A stretch of DNA of 64,000 bases from Bacillota bacterium (GTDB lineage: Bacteria; Bacillota; UBA4882; UBA8346): assembly GCA_023435225.1 (NCBI GenBank), contig JAEYRX010000032.1:1-64000 (forward strand), read 5' to 3'. The notes below the pieces were generated by a model. That model ran no database searches. It was not told the origin of the DNA and saw only the letters and a program-made list of their open reading frames with translations. The position numbers were made by a program, and so were the translations under genes. Positions 6,892 to 14,872 of this stretch are shown here, piece after piece. Each line of letters begins with the position of its first letter. Positions within the stretch are counted from its first letter, which is position 1.

Positions 6892-8523
6892 ATGAAGCGT
6901 GAATTAGAAAGCATCAAGTTAAGCGCCCGGGGGATGACCTGTCCCAGCTGTGAACTAAAAATTGAGAATGCATTAAGAAAAATTGAGGGTGTCAAAGAAG
7001 TTAAAGCTTCCTTAGCTAAATCGGCAGTAACTGTAAAATTTGACCCTGCGTTACTTAACATTGAGAAAATCAAGGAAACTATATTTAAGCTCGGATATGA
7101 GATTGAGTCCAATAATAAAGATGATGTTCCTAAAGACGACAAGAAAAAATCGCTTAACCAATTAATAGGCGCCGGAATCATAATTTTTGCTTTATATATG
7201 ATTATCAAATCTACGGTTGGTTTTAATTTTATTCCCCAGGTGGATAAGTCTGTCGGTTACGGAATGTTGTTTATAGTTGGTTTTTTAACTTCTTTACATT
7301 GTATCGCCATGTGCGGTGGAATTAATATATCACAATGTGTAAGCAATAAACCATTAGAGAATAATGATAACGAATTAAAATTTTCCAAATTTAAACCCAT
7401 TTTTTTTTATAATTCCGGTAGGGTTATCTCTTACACCATCATCGGCGGTATAGTTGGGACAATAGGTTCAGTAGTCAGTTTTTCCGGGGCGGGCAAAGGG
7501 ATTGTAGCGATTGCCGGTGGGGTTTTTATGATAATCATCGGCATTAATATGTTGGATATATTTCCCTGGTTACGCAAGATTAAGATTAGTACTCCGAAGT
7601 TTTTCGGGAACAAAATTTATAACAACGCCGGTAAACATGGGCCTTTCTATATTGGTTTATTAAACGGATTAATGCCGTGTGGTCCTTTACAAACAATGCA
7701 GTTATACGCTTTAGGTACCGGAAGTTTCTTAGCTGGAGCCACTTCGATGTTCCTGTTTAGTCTGGGTACAGTCCCGTTAATGTTTATTTTCGGCGCCGTA
7801 AGTTCCTTGTTAAGTAGGAAATTCACTCACCGGATGTTAAAAGTCAGCGCTGTGTTGGTTGTTGTACTGGGATTAACCATGGTGAACCGGGGGTTAAGTT
7901 TATCAGGGGTATCCCTGGCTGCTGCGGCAGTCCCGATTTCTACTAGTTCCGGTAATGTCGCCAAAATCGAAGGCAATGTACAAGTTGTTACTACTAAACT
8001 GGAGTCAGGTCGCTATCAGCCTTTTACTGTTCAAAAAGGGATTCCGGTCCGCTGGATTATTAAAGCGGCAGCGGAAGATTTAAACGGTTGTAATAATCCG
8101 TTGACGATACCAAAATATAATATTCAAAAGAAACTGGTTCCCGGGGATAACGTTATTGAATTCACACCTACGGAAGAAGGTAATATTACCTATACTTGCT
8201 GGATGGGAATGATCAGCAGTAATATCAAGGTAGTTAATGATTTATCTAAAACTTCCCCGGGAGATAATCTTAGTGAGAATAGTGACGATCAAGACTTAAG
8301 TGGCGGAAGTTGTTGTGCAGCCAGTGCTAAGGCAACTAAGTTTTACGGAGGAAAAATTCCTATCGATGATCTACAAATTGCCAAAATTAAGGGAGGAATT
8401 CAGGAGGCTTACATCAAAGTAAATGATGAAGGATATTCACCGGCTGTGGTTATTCTCCAAAAAGGAATTAAAGCTAAAATAAAATTTATTACCGAAAAGT
8501 TGAACTCCTGTAATAATATATAA
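6892..8523 (+). pseudogene. HMA-SafE-cupredoxin membrane protein, 5' part of a gene interrupted by a 180-bp insert
   Basis: The open part encodes 543 residues. It begins with a heavy-metal-associated domain (GMTCPSC, C17 and C20). Next comes a six-helix SafE/DsbD-like transporter core (about 90-350) with LTSLHCIAMCGG and LNGLMPCGP, and then a cupredoxin-like domain with NGCNNPLTIP and YTCWMGM. A CC-rich linker follows, and a second cupredoxin begins and stops at SCNNI. The stop at 8521 is the first codon of a palindromic insert. Removing 8521-8700 joins this part in frame to 8701-8931, giving a 619-residue protein. The ATG has GAGGAGGG 8 nt upstream. Likely role is copper or thiol handling at the membrane. 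The truncated product may still work because the first cupredoxin is intact. Confidence 0.8.
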
Positions 8524-8700
8524 GTTGAATTAAATTTCTTCTATACATCACGTCCCTAAAGCCAGCCGTGATGATTTGGGTAATGAATTTAATTCAACTT
8601 ATTACAGCTGTGATAGAATGAAGTAAATATCAATTTATGCCATTTGCATTCGGCTTTAAGAATGCAAATTTTATATAAGAAATTTACTTCATTCTATATA
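8517..8700. mobile_element. 180-bp MITE-like double-hairpin insert, copy A
   Basis: The insert sits between 8520 and 8701 inside the cupredoxin gene. The ends TATAAGTTGAATTAAATT and, reversed, TATAGAATGAAGTAAATT match at 14 of 18 positions, and a 5-bp ATATA flanks both sides. It folds as two adjacent hairpins. The first has AAGTTGAATTAAAT/ATTTAATTCAACTT arms with an inner CATCACG/CGTGATG stem. The second has ATAGAATGAAGTAAAT/ATTTACTTCATTCTAT arms with an inner TTTGCATTC/GAATGCAAA stem. It has no coding capacity. A related element of about 180 bp is at 43851-44030. Confidence 0.8.
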
Positions 8701-8931
8701 GTAGTCTTTCCGGAATTTGAAGGCCAACTTAATTTAAGCCGGGGAGAAACCGAAACTCCACCAATCGAAGTTGAACAGGATTTTACCTTCCAATGTTGGA
8801 TGGGGATGCTTCACGGTTATGTTAAAGTTATCGATGATCTTAATAAAGTTGATACTGACTCCATTAAGAAAGAGATCGGGGCTTACCGACCGGCCGGTGG
8901 TGGCGGAGGTTGCTGCGGTGGAGGATATTAA
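8701..8931 (+). pseudogene. 3' part of the interrupted HMA-SafE-cupredoxin gene
   Basis: This 76-codon segment continues the second cupredoxin domain (VVFPEFEGQLNLSRGE, then FQCWMGMLHGYVKV) and ends in a Gly/Cys tail (GGCCGGGY). It is in the same frame as the 5' part at 6892. It has no start codon or ribosome site of its own; the frame that opens at 8644 starts inside the insert and is not a credible gene start. The stop lies just before the response regulator gene. Confidence 0.8.
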
Positions 8932-8933
8932 AA

Positions 8934-9632
8934 ATGAAGCCAAAACAGCGGACTATTTTAGTAGTGGAAGATGAAGAAAACATTGTTGACGTGATAAAGT
9001 CATATTTGGAGAAAAGTGGTTTCAGAGTCATTAAGGCTTATACTGGTAAGGATGCTTTGAGCTTGTTTGAAAAATACCAGCCAAGTCTGATTATATTAGA
9101 CTTGATGTTGCCGGATATCCCTGGTGAAGAAGTATGTAAAATAATTCGGAAAAAATCTCACGTCCCAATTATTATGTTTACCGCTAAAGTGGCTGAGGAA
9201 GATTTTCTCAACGGACTTGGCATTGGCGCTGATGATTATCTGACCAAACCATTTAGCCCCCGGCAATTGGTAGCTAAAGTGGAGGCTATTTTACGAAGAG
9301 TCGATGGGCAACAGGTACCTTTGACCAATTTACTTTCTTTTAATGATGATTTAGTAATAGATAGCTTGAAGCGTGAGGTTAAGAAAGAGGGCAAAATAGT
9401 TAACCTAACTCCCAATGAGTATAGTATTTTAATTATGCTGGTCAGGTATCCCAATAAAGCTTTTACCAGAGAAGAATTGATAGATATGGCTATAGGCGAA
9501 GCTTACGAAGGTTATCAGCGAACCATTGATACTCATATTAAGAATATGCGGCAAAAAATCGAGACTGACCCTCACAATCCACAATATATTCTAACGGTTC
9601 ACGGAGTAGGTTACCGGTTTGGCGGTGAATAA
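8934..9632 (+). CDS. OmpR-family response regulator
   Basis: This 232-residue regulator has a receiver domain (about 5-120) with acidic pair EDEE, phospho-acceptor Asp in LIILDLMLPD, the conserved Thr (MFTAK) and Lys (YLTKPFSP). The winged-helix DNA-binding domain follows (about 140-230, ending YILTVHGVGYRFG). The ATG at 8934 has GGAGGATATT upstream. The histidine kinase gene starts one base after its stop. It follows the interrupted HMA-SafE-cupredoxin gene directly, so the pair probably senses metal or envelope state. It is the natural candidate to bind the 11-bp-spaced ATCTTCA repeats in four nearby promoters; this is inference. Confidence 0.92.
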   Translation: MKPKQRTILVVEDEENIVDVIKSYLEKSGFRVIKAYTGKDALSLFEKYQPSLIILDLMLPDIPGEEVCKIIRKKSHVPIIMFTAKVAEEDFLNGLGIGADDYLTKPFSPRQLVAKVEAILRRVDGQQVPLTNLLSFNDDLVIDSLKREVKKEGKIVNLTPNEYSILIMLVRYPNKAFTREELIDMAIGEAYEGYQRTIDTHIKNMRQKIETDPHNPQYILTVHGVGYRFGGE

Positions 9633-9633
9633 A

Positions 9634-11025
9634 ATGTTATTTAATTTAAGGGCACGATTAACTTTATCTTTTTTAATTGTTACCTTAGTTAGTATATTAC
9701 TGATCAGTGTATTAGCCAACTTTTTTTTAGAAAGTCAATTCAGGCAATATATTAAAATTAATTTAGAGCGTCAGAACAAGCAGATTATAGATGAAATAAG
9801 CAGGCAATATAGGTTAAAAGGTTGGAATAAAACCGATATTACCGAAATCGGTATGAATGCGCTTACTCAAGGTTTAATAGTCAAACTGGAAGCTCTTGAT
9901 GGCACGGTTATCTGGGACGCCACCGAGCATAATAATGGATTATGTCAGCAGATGATTACTCATATGGCTCAAAATATGCTCAGCCGTTACCCTAATTGGA
10001 AAGGAAGCTATGTTGAGAATAAATACCCGATTATCAAGAATTCTAAAATTATCGGGACTATAAAGATTGGTTACTATGGACCATTTTATTTTAAGGATGC
10101 TGATCTGGCCTTTATTAATACTTTAAATAGAATTCTGCTTGGAGTAACCTTGTTGGCTATATTTCTGGCGTTTTTAATCGGCAGCTATACCGCGAAAAGG
10201 TTAAGTATGCCGATTGCCAAGGTTATCAATACAGCTTATGAGATTTCTACCGGTAACTTGGATGCCCGTAGGGTAGAAAAAACTAAGATTAAGGAGATTA
10301 ACCAATTAACGGAAGCTATTAATCATTTGGCAGAAAGCCTGAAGCAGCAAGAGACACTACGTAAAAGGCTTACGGCAGATGTCGCCCATGAACTCCGCAC
10401 ACCACTCACGACTTTACAGAGTCACATGGAGGCAATGCTGGACGGAATATGGGATATGGACCAAGCACGTTTAAAAGTCTGTTACAGCGAAATCATGAGA
10501 GTTAATCGAATGGTGAAGGACCTTGAGAAGTTGGCCAAATATGAAAGTGAAGATTTAAACTTGGAGACTACAAATTTCAATTTGAAAGAGTTAATCCAGC
10601 AAATAATTATCAGTTTTGAATCGGAGTTTTATCAAAAGAAAGTGACCATATATTTTTCCGGAACAGATACTCAAATTAAGGCGGATCAGGATAAAATCAG
10701 CCAGGTAATAGTTAATTTGTTATCCAATAGTTTGAAATATACGCCCGCTAATGGCCGGGTAGAGATTGGATTAAGCGAGAACAAGGATGAAATAGAAATG
10801 ATAGTTTCCGATACTGGAAGTGGAATACCGGCGGAGGATCTACCCTATATTTTTGAACGGTTTTATAGAGTTGATAAATCCCGCAACCGGATCTCCGGAG
10901 GATCGGGGATTGGTTTGGCAATTGTGAGATCAATTATTGAAGCGCATCATGGAACAATTCAAGTTGAAAGTGAATTGGGAATTGGAACCAGATTTATTAT
11001 AAAGTTACCCAAAAATGTTGACTAA
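9634..11025 (+). CDS. Membrane sensor histidine kinase
   Basis: The 463-residue kinase has a membrane helix at about 10-32, an extracytoplasmic sensor region to about 165, and a second helix (about 168-190). A HAMP domain follows, then a dimerisation domain with the phospho-His in VAHELRTPL and an ATPase domain with N-box VNLLSNSLKY, G1 DTGSGIP and G2 GGSGIGLAI. The ATG at 9634 is one base after the regulator stop. A GTG 15 nt earlier is possible but has no better site. The context (copper storage, CopA, CopZ, cupredoxin) suggests a CusS-like metal sensor. The sensor region has few Cys or Met, so the signal cannot be read from sequence. Confidence 0.92.
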   Translation: MLFNLRARLTLSFLIVTLVSILLISVLANFFLESQFRQYIKINLERQNKQIIDEISRQYRLKGWNKTDITEIGMNALTQGLIVKLEALDGTVIWDATEHNNGLCQQMITHMAQNMLSRYPNWKGSYVENKYPIIKNSKIIGTIKIGYYGPFYFKDADLAFINTLNRILLGVTLLAIFLAFLIGSYTAKRLSMPIAKVINTAYEISTGNLDARRVEKTKIKEINQLTEAINHLAESLKQQETLRKRLTADVAHELRTPLTTLQSHMEAMLDGIWDMDQARLKVCYSEIMRVNRMVKDLEKLAKYESEDLNLETTNFNLKELIQQIIISFESEFYQKKVTIYFSGTDTQIKADQDKISQVIVNLLSNSLKYTPANGRVEIGLSENKDEIEMIVSDTGSGIPAEDLPYIFERFYRVDKSRNRISGGSGIGLAIVRSIIEAHHGTIQVESELGIGTRFIIKLPKNVD

Positions 11026-11028
11026 AGG

Positions 11029-11287
11029 CAATGTCATTGGCTAAGATTGTCAACCGGGCCGTAAACGGTCCGGCTACAAGGTGTAAGGGCTCCGGCCCTG
11101 TTTTAGCATATTCGCCTAAAAATATAGAAGCTCTTTATAGCCCAAAGGGCTTCCATATTGTAGCCGGACCAAGACCAGGATGCTCCAAGATACGGCTGTT
11201 CATGGAGGGAATACAGCCGGGTGGCTTTAGCCTCCGGTCGGCGAATATTTCGGGCAAATCTTATCCACGTTAAATCTGATGACATTG
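11029..11287. repeat. 259-bp multi-branched palindromic element
   Basis: Nested inverted repeats fill the gap between the kinase and CopA genes. The outer pair is CAATGTCAT (11029-11037) with ATGACATTG (11279-11287). ATATTCGCC (11108-11116) pairs with GGCGAATAT (11240-11248), and GGTCCGGCTACAA (11067-11079) pairs perfectly with TTGTAGCCGGACC (11158-11170). CGGCTGT and ACAGCCG form another local stem near 11195-11220. It is more GC-rich than its surroundings. The open frame across it has no ribosome site. A structured RNA or a mobile repeat is possible. Confidence 0.6.
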
Positions 11288-11370
11288 GGGCTAATGAGAT
11301 GAAACAATTTGAAATGAGGTATATTTACCGGTAGTGGTTATACTACAAAAAGACTAGGAGTGGAGAGATT

Positions 11371-13782
11371 ATGGAAAAAAAAGATATTAAGATTGAAGGA
11401 ATGTCTTGTGCGGCTTGCGCATTGAAAATAGAGAAAAATCTGGCTAAAATTCCCGGAGTTAAACAGGCGAATGTAAACTATGCCACCGAAAAAGCTACAG
11501 TTGAGTATGATCCGGCTACGGCTACCACCGGACAATTAGAAGAGACAGTCAAGAAGTTGGGATACGGGATTATACGGGATACTGTGCCTGAAGAAAAGGC
11601 AACTCTAAAGATAACCGGGATGAGTTGCGCCGCTTGTTCGGCCAAAATCGAAAGAAAACTTTCAAAAATGGACGGGATGAAAAAAGCGGCGGTTAATCTG
11701 GCTACCGAAAAGGCTACTGTGGAATTTGACCGTTCCAAGTTAAAAATGGCCGATATCATTGCTGTAATTACCGCGTTGGGATATGGGGCGGAACGGGAAG
11801 AGACGGAGAGCGCCGACCGGGAGAAGGAAGAGCGGCAAAAAGAAGTTAAACGGCTCCAGCGGGAGTTGATCATCTCAGCTCTTTTGAGTTCTCCGTTAAT
11901 AATAGCGATGATTTTGAGTATGTTTGGTATGAATATTGCTTTGATGCACGACTGGCGGTTTCAGATTATCCTGGCAACTCCGGTCCAGTTTTTTATCGGT
12001 TACCGTTTTTATCGGAATTCTTATTATGCGCTCCGGGCTAAAAGTCCTAATATGGACGTATTAGTGGCCATGGGAACTACGGCGGCTTATCTTTACAGTA
12101 CCTACAATGCTTTATTTCAAAAGTTAGCCCCGGGCGTTATGATGAAAGATTTATATTTCGAGGCTTCGGCTACGATTATTACCTTAATACTGTTAGGTAA
12201 ATATTTCGAAGCGGTTGCCAAAGGAAAAACCTCCGAAGCAATTAAAAAGTTAATGGGACTGCGGCCTAAAACCGCCCGAGCAGTCAGAGACGGCAAAGAG
12301 ATCGATATTCCGATTGAAGAAGTTGTAGTGGGAGAAATAATAGTGGTTCGACCGGGTGAGAAGATTCCGGTTGACGGTCAAATTGTCGAAGGAAAATCGG
12401 CGGTTGACGAATCAATGTTGACCGGGGAAAGTCTGCCGGTGGAGAAAAAAACCGGGGATACGGTTATTGGAGCTACTATTAATAAACATGGTTCTTTCAA
12501 ATTTACCGCCACTAAAATCGGGAAAGAGACAGTGTTGGCTCAAATCATTAAAATGGTTGAAGAAGCTCAAGGTTCCAAGGCGCCTATTCAAAAAATCGCC
12601 GACCAGGTTTCGGGAGTATTTGTACCGATTGTATTGGGTATTGCCTTGCTGACATTTCTGGTTTGGTTGCTGGGAGACCAAAACCTACGAATGGCAATTA
12701 TTAGTGCTGTAGCAGTATTGGTTATCGCCTGTCCATGTGCTCTCGGATTGGCTACTCCTACCGCAATAATGGTGGGAACGGGAAAAGGCGCTGAAAACGG
12801 CATTTTAATCAAAGGCGGGGAATATCTGGAGAAAGCTTATAAAATCAATGCGGTTGTCTTAGATAAGACGGGTACAATTACCAAAGGCCAACCGGAAGTG
12901 ACCGATATTAAACCGTTAACAGCTTCTAAATCAGAAGAATTATTAAGAATGGCGGCGATCGCCGAGAAAAAGTCGGAACATCCTCTTGGTGTTGCTATCT
13001 TTGAACATGGGAATAAAGAGTTTGGGAATATTAATGATCCAACTGAATTTAACGCTATCCCCGGTCAAGGAGTTTTTGCGGTAATTGATAATAAGATAAT
13101 ATATATAGGCACTCGAAAACTGATGAACGAACAAGGGATTGCCATTGATGACAATGAGAAGGAAGCCGCTAAACTTGAAGACGCCGGAAAAACGGTAATG
13201 TTTATGGCGATAGACGGGAAATTAGCCGGACTATTGGCTGTGGCTGATGTGGTTAAAGAACATTCGGTAGAGGCGATTCGTGAATTACAGTCGATAGGTA
13301 TTGATGTTTATATGCTGACCGGTGATAACCGGAGGACTGCTGCTGCTATAGCCGGACAAGTCGGCATAGCTAATGTTTTGGCGGAAGTATTGCCGGAACA
13401 TAAAGCGGCAGAAGTTGAAAAGCTTAAAAAAGCCGGTAAGATAGTAGCAATGGTGGGTGACGGTATTAATGACGCTCCGGCTTTAGCTACCGCTGATATC
13501 GGAATGGCGATTGGAACCGGTACGGATATTGCCATGGAAGCCGCCGATATCACTCTGATGCGGGGCGATTTGCGGGCAATACCGACTGCGATCCGGTTAT
13601 CCCGGAAGACTATGCAAAAGATTAAACAAAATCTTTTCTGGGCTTTCTTCTATAACACAATTGGTATTCCTTTCGCTGCTTTGGGAATGCTAAACCCGGT
13701 AATTGCCGGAGGCGCTATGGCGTTCAGTTCGGTTTCAGTTGTAACTAATTCATTGAGTTTAAAGAGGTTTAAAAATACCTAA
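11371..13782 (+). CDS. copA: Copper-exporting P1B-type ATPase
   Basis: The 803-residue ATPase has two N-terminal metal-binding domains (GMSCAAC at residues 10-16 and again near 80), eight expected membrane helices, and the Cu(I) channel motif CPC in VIACPCALGLATP. It also has the TGES actuator loop, phosphorylation site DKTGT, SEHPLG nucleotide motif and MVGDGINDAPAL hinge. This set defines Cu(I) exporters of the CopA family, which pump cytosolic copper out. The ATG follows GGAGTGGAGAG. CopZ follows after 29 bp, so the two form an operon. With the Csp-like store and cupredoxin protein it builds a copper homeostasis region. Confidence 0.95.
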   Translation: MEKKDIKIEGMSCAACALKIEKNLAKIPGVKQANVNYATEKATVEYDPATATTGQLEETVKKLGYGIIRDTVPEEKATLKITGMSCAACSAKIERKLSKMDGMKKAAVNLATEKATVEFDRSKLKMADIIAVITALGYGAEREETESADREKEERQKEVKRLQRELIISALLSSPLIIAMILSMFGMNIALMHDWRFQIILATPVQFFIGYRFYRNSYYALRAKSPNMDVLVAMGTTAAYLYSTYNALFQKLAPGVMMKDLYFEASATIITLILLGKYFEAVAKGKTSEAIKKLMGLRPKTARAVRDGKEIDIPIEEVVVGEIIVVRPGEKIPVDGQIVEGKSAVDESMLTGESLPVEKKTGDTVIGATINKHGSFKFTATKIGKETVLAQIIKMVEEAQGSKAPIQKIADQVSGVFVPIVLGIALLTFLVWLLGDQNLRMAIISAVAVLVIACPCALGLATPTAIMVGTGKGAENGILIKGGEYLEKAYKINAVVLDKTGTITKGQPEVTDIKPLTASKSEELLRMAAIAEKKSEHPLGVAIFEHGNKEFGNINDPTEFNAIPGQGVFAVIDNKIIYIGTRKLMNEQGIAIDDNEKEAAKLEDAGKTVMFMAIDGKLAGLLAVADVVKEHSVEAIRELQSIGIDVYMLTGDNRRTAAAIAGQVGIANVLAEVLPEHKAAEVEKLKKAGKIVAMVGDGINDAPALATADIGMAIGTGTDIAMEAADITLMRGDLRAIPTAIRLSRKTMQKIKQNLFWAFFYNTIGIPFAALGMLNPVIAGGAMAFSSVSVVTNSLSLKRFKNT

Positions 13783-13811
13783 AATAAAAAAGAAGAAAGG
13801 AAGTATCTACT

Positions 13812-14024
13812 ATGCCGAATAAAAAAATGATCTTTGATGTAGAGGGAATGTCTTGTAATCATTGTGTGAACAGCATTAAGAATGCGGTTGGTTCTTTAAA
13901 TGGAGTTGAGTCAGTTGATGTTGATTTGAAAGGCAAGAAAGTAGCTGTTGATTATACTGATGGATTGGTTACGGTTCAAACCATCAAAGAAACAATCGAA
14001 GATCAAGGTTATGAAGTTATATAA
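13812..14024 (+). CDS. copZ: CopZ copper chaperone
   Basis: This single 70-residue HMA domain has MSCNHC in the first loop and a beta-alpha-beta-beta-alpha-beta pattern. CopZ proteins bind Cu(I) in the cytosol and deliver it to CopA. The ribosome site (AGAAAGGAAG) and short gap to copA show an operon, which ends at the terminator just downstream. Confidence 0.93.
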   Translation: MPNKKMIFDVEGMSCNHCVNSIKNAVGSLNGVESVDVDLKGKKVAVDYTDGLVTVQTIKETIEDQGYEVI

Positions 14025-14041
14025 AATCCGCTATATTTTAA

Positions 14042-14065
14042 GCCCCTTCTTTGAAGGGGTTTTTG
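14042..14065 (+). terminator. Terminator of copA-copZ
   Basis: GCCCCTTC and GAAGGGG form a tight hairpin with a TTT loop, followed by TTTTTG. Confidence 0.88.
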
Positions 14066-14072
14066 TTATTAT

Positions 14073-14200
14073 TATATGAGGGATTTTCATAATTAAATAA
14101 TTTGACATTTGAATACAATATATTGATAGTCGCATCTGGGCTATTCACTATATATTGTATTCAAAACTTAATTATGGAAATTATAAAACTCCCTTATATA
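14073..14200. repeat. 128-bp palindromic MITE-like repeat
   Basis: The ends TATATGAGGG and CCCTTATATA are near-perfect inverted repeats. Inside, TTTGAATACAATATAT (14108-14123) pairs exactly with ATATATTGTATTCAAA (14150-14165) around a 26-nt loop. No coding capacity. It lies between the copZ terminator and the arsR promoter. Confidence 0.7.
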
Positions 14201-14236
14201 CAAAATAACTCAATAAGGAAAATTTAAAAGGCCTGG

Positions 14237-14286
14237 TTGACAATATCGCAAAAAACCGATATAATTAAATCGTAAATTAACGATAT
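14237..14286 (+). promoter_or_regulatory. arsR promoter with two palindromic operators
   Basis: The -35 TTGACA (14237-14242) and -10 TATAAT (14260-14265) are spaced by exactly 17 bp. Palindrome ATATCG-CAAAAAAC-CGATAT (14243-14262) fills the spacer. A second palindrome, ATCGT-AAATTA-ACGAT, lies at 14269-14284. Related sites precede the next two genes, which supports repression by the ArsR-family product. Confidence 0.82.
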
Positions 14287-14301
14287 AGTTGGTGAAGTTA
14301 A

Positions 14302-14628
14302 ATGGACATAGTGAAGATTTGTAATGCTTTAGGTAATAAAACCCGTTATCAACTTATAAAATCAATGAAATGCCAAACAATCGGCACTTGCTGTGAAAAG
14401 ATCGAGTATTATGAGAACGGAGTTAGTGTGGGAGACGTGGTTAAACTGACCGGCCTGGCTCAATCAACCGTTTCACAACACTTAGCTGTACTTGAAGAAG
14501 CGGGTTTAGTTATCAAAGAGAAAAGAGAACAATGGAGTTGTTATTTTATCAATACTGAAGTTATTGTGGAGTTCTTAAAAGAGATAAACCGGGATTTATC
14601 TCCATCAGAGGCATGTACATTAGAATAA
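14302..14628 (+). CDS. ArsR/SmtB-family repressor
   Basis: This 108-residue winged-helix protein has the recognition segment LAQSTVSQHLAVLEEAGLV and the wing (KREQWSCYFI). An extended N-terminal loop holds a CC pair (IGTCCEKIEY), and further Cys occur at SCYFI and EACTLE; these are candidate thiolate ligands. The family derepresses target genes on metal or metalloid binding. The start has only a weak ribosome site (GGTGAAG). Palindromic sites overlap its own promoter and recur before the small peptide and permease genes, so it probably controls all three. The inducer (arsenic, or another thiophilic metal) is not certain. Confidence 0.88.
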   Translation: MDIVKICNALGNKTRYQLIKSMKCQTIGTCCEKIEYYENGVSVGDVVKLTGLAQSTVSQHLAVLEEAGLVIKEKREQWSCYFINTEVIVEFLKEINRDLSPSEACTLE

Positions 14629-14658
14629 AGTTTATAATGTTAAATTTTTTGTTCTATT

Positions 14659-14677
14659 ATATCGTTAAAATGCGATA
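14659..14677. promoter_or_regulatory. Predicted ArsR operator before the 32-residue peptide gene
   Basis: ATATCGTTAAAATGCGATA repeats the ATCG...CGAT dyad found at the arsR promoter, about 20 bp ahead of the ribosome site of the next gene. Confidence 0.65.
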
Positions 14678-14696
14678 AACAAAGGAGGGGAAAGAG

Positions 14697-14795
14697 ATGA
14701 AAAAAATGTTCAGGTTATACACGGAGATACTACCGAAAATGATGGTATCAATCATCGAAAATTACGCATTATTCAGAGTTCAATGTTGTAAATAA
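14697..14795 (+). CDS. 32-residue peptide ending in a CC motif
   Basis: The frame has a very good ribosome site (AAAGGAGGGG, 6 nt before ATG). The product is basic at both ends with a hydrophobic middle (ILPKMMVSIIENYALF) and ends in RVQCCK. It is flanked by two ArsR-type operators and lies between arsR and the permease gene. It might deliver metal(loid) to the regulator or permease, or be a leader peptide. No family is recognised. Confidence 0.58.
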   Translation: MKKMFRLYTEILPKMMVSIIENYALFRVQCCK

Positions 14796-14801
14796 AAATT
14801 T

Positions 14802-14830
14802 TTGCAATTGTTAATCGTAAAAATACGATT
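14802..14830 (+). promoter_or_regulatory. Predicted promoter and ArsR operator before the permease gene
   Basis: AATCGTA-AAAA-TACGATT (14813-14830) is a perfect dyad. It overlaps a possible promoter made of TTGCAA (14802-14807) and TACGAT (14824-14829). Confidence 0.65.
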
Positions 14831-14872
14831 CACTTATTGTGAATTCCCCCAATACTAAAAGGAGAAAAGATT

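Noticed and set aside
8644..8931. Independent 95-codon gene with a Cys-rich end
   Set aside because: Its first part lies inside the palindromic insert and the rest is the 3' part of the interrupted cupredoxin gene in the original frame.
11031..11273. 80-codon open frame between the kinase and copA
   Set aside because: The sequence is a set of nested inverted repeats, and there is no ribosome site or recognisable protein.
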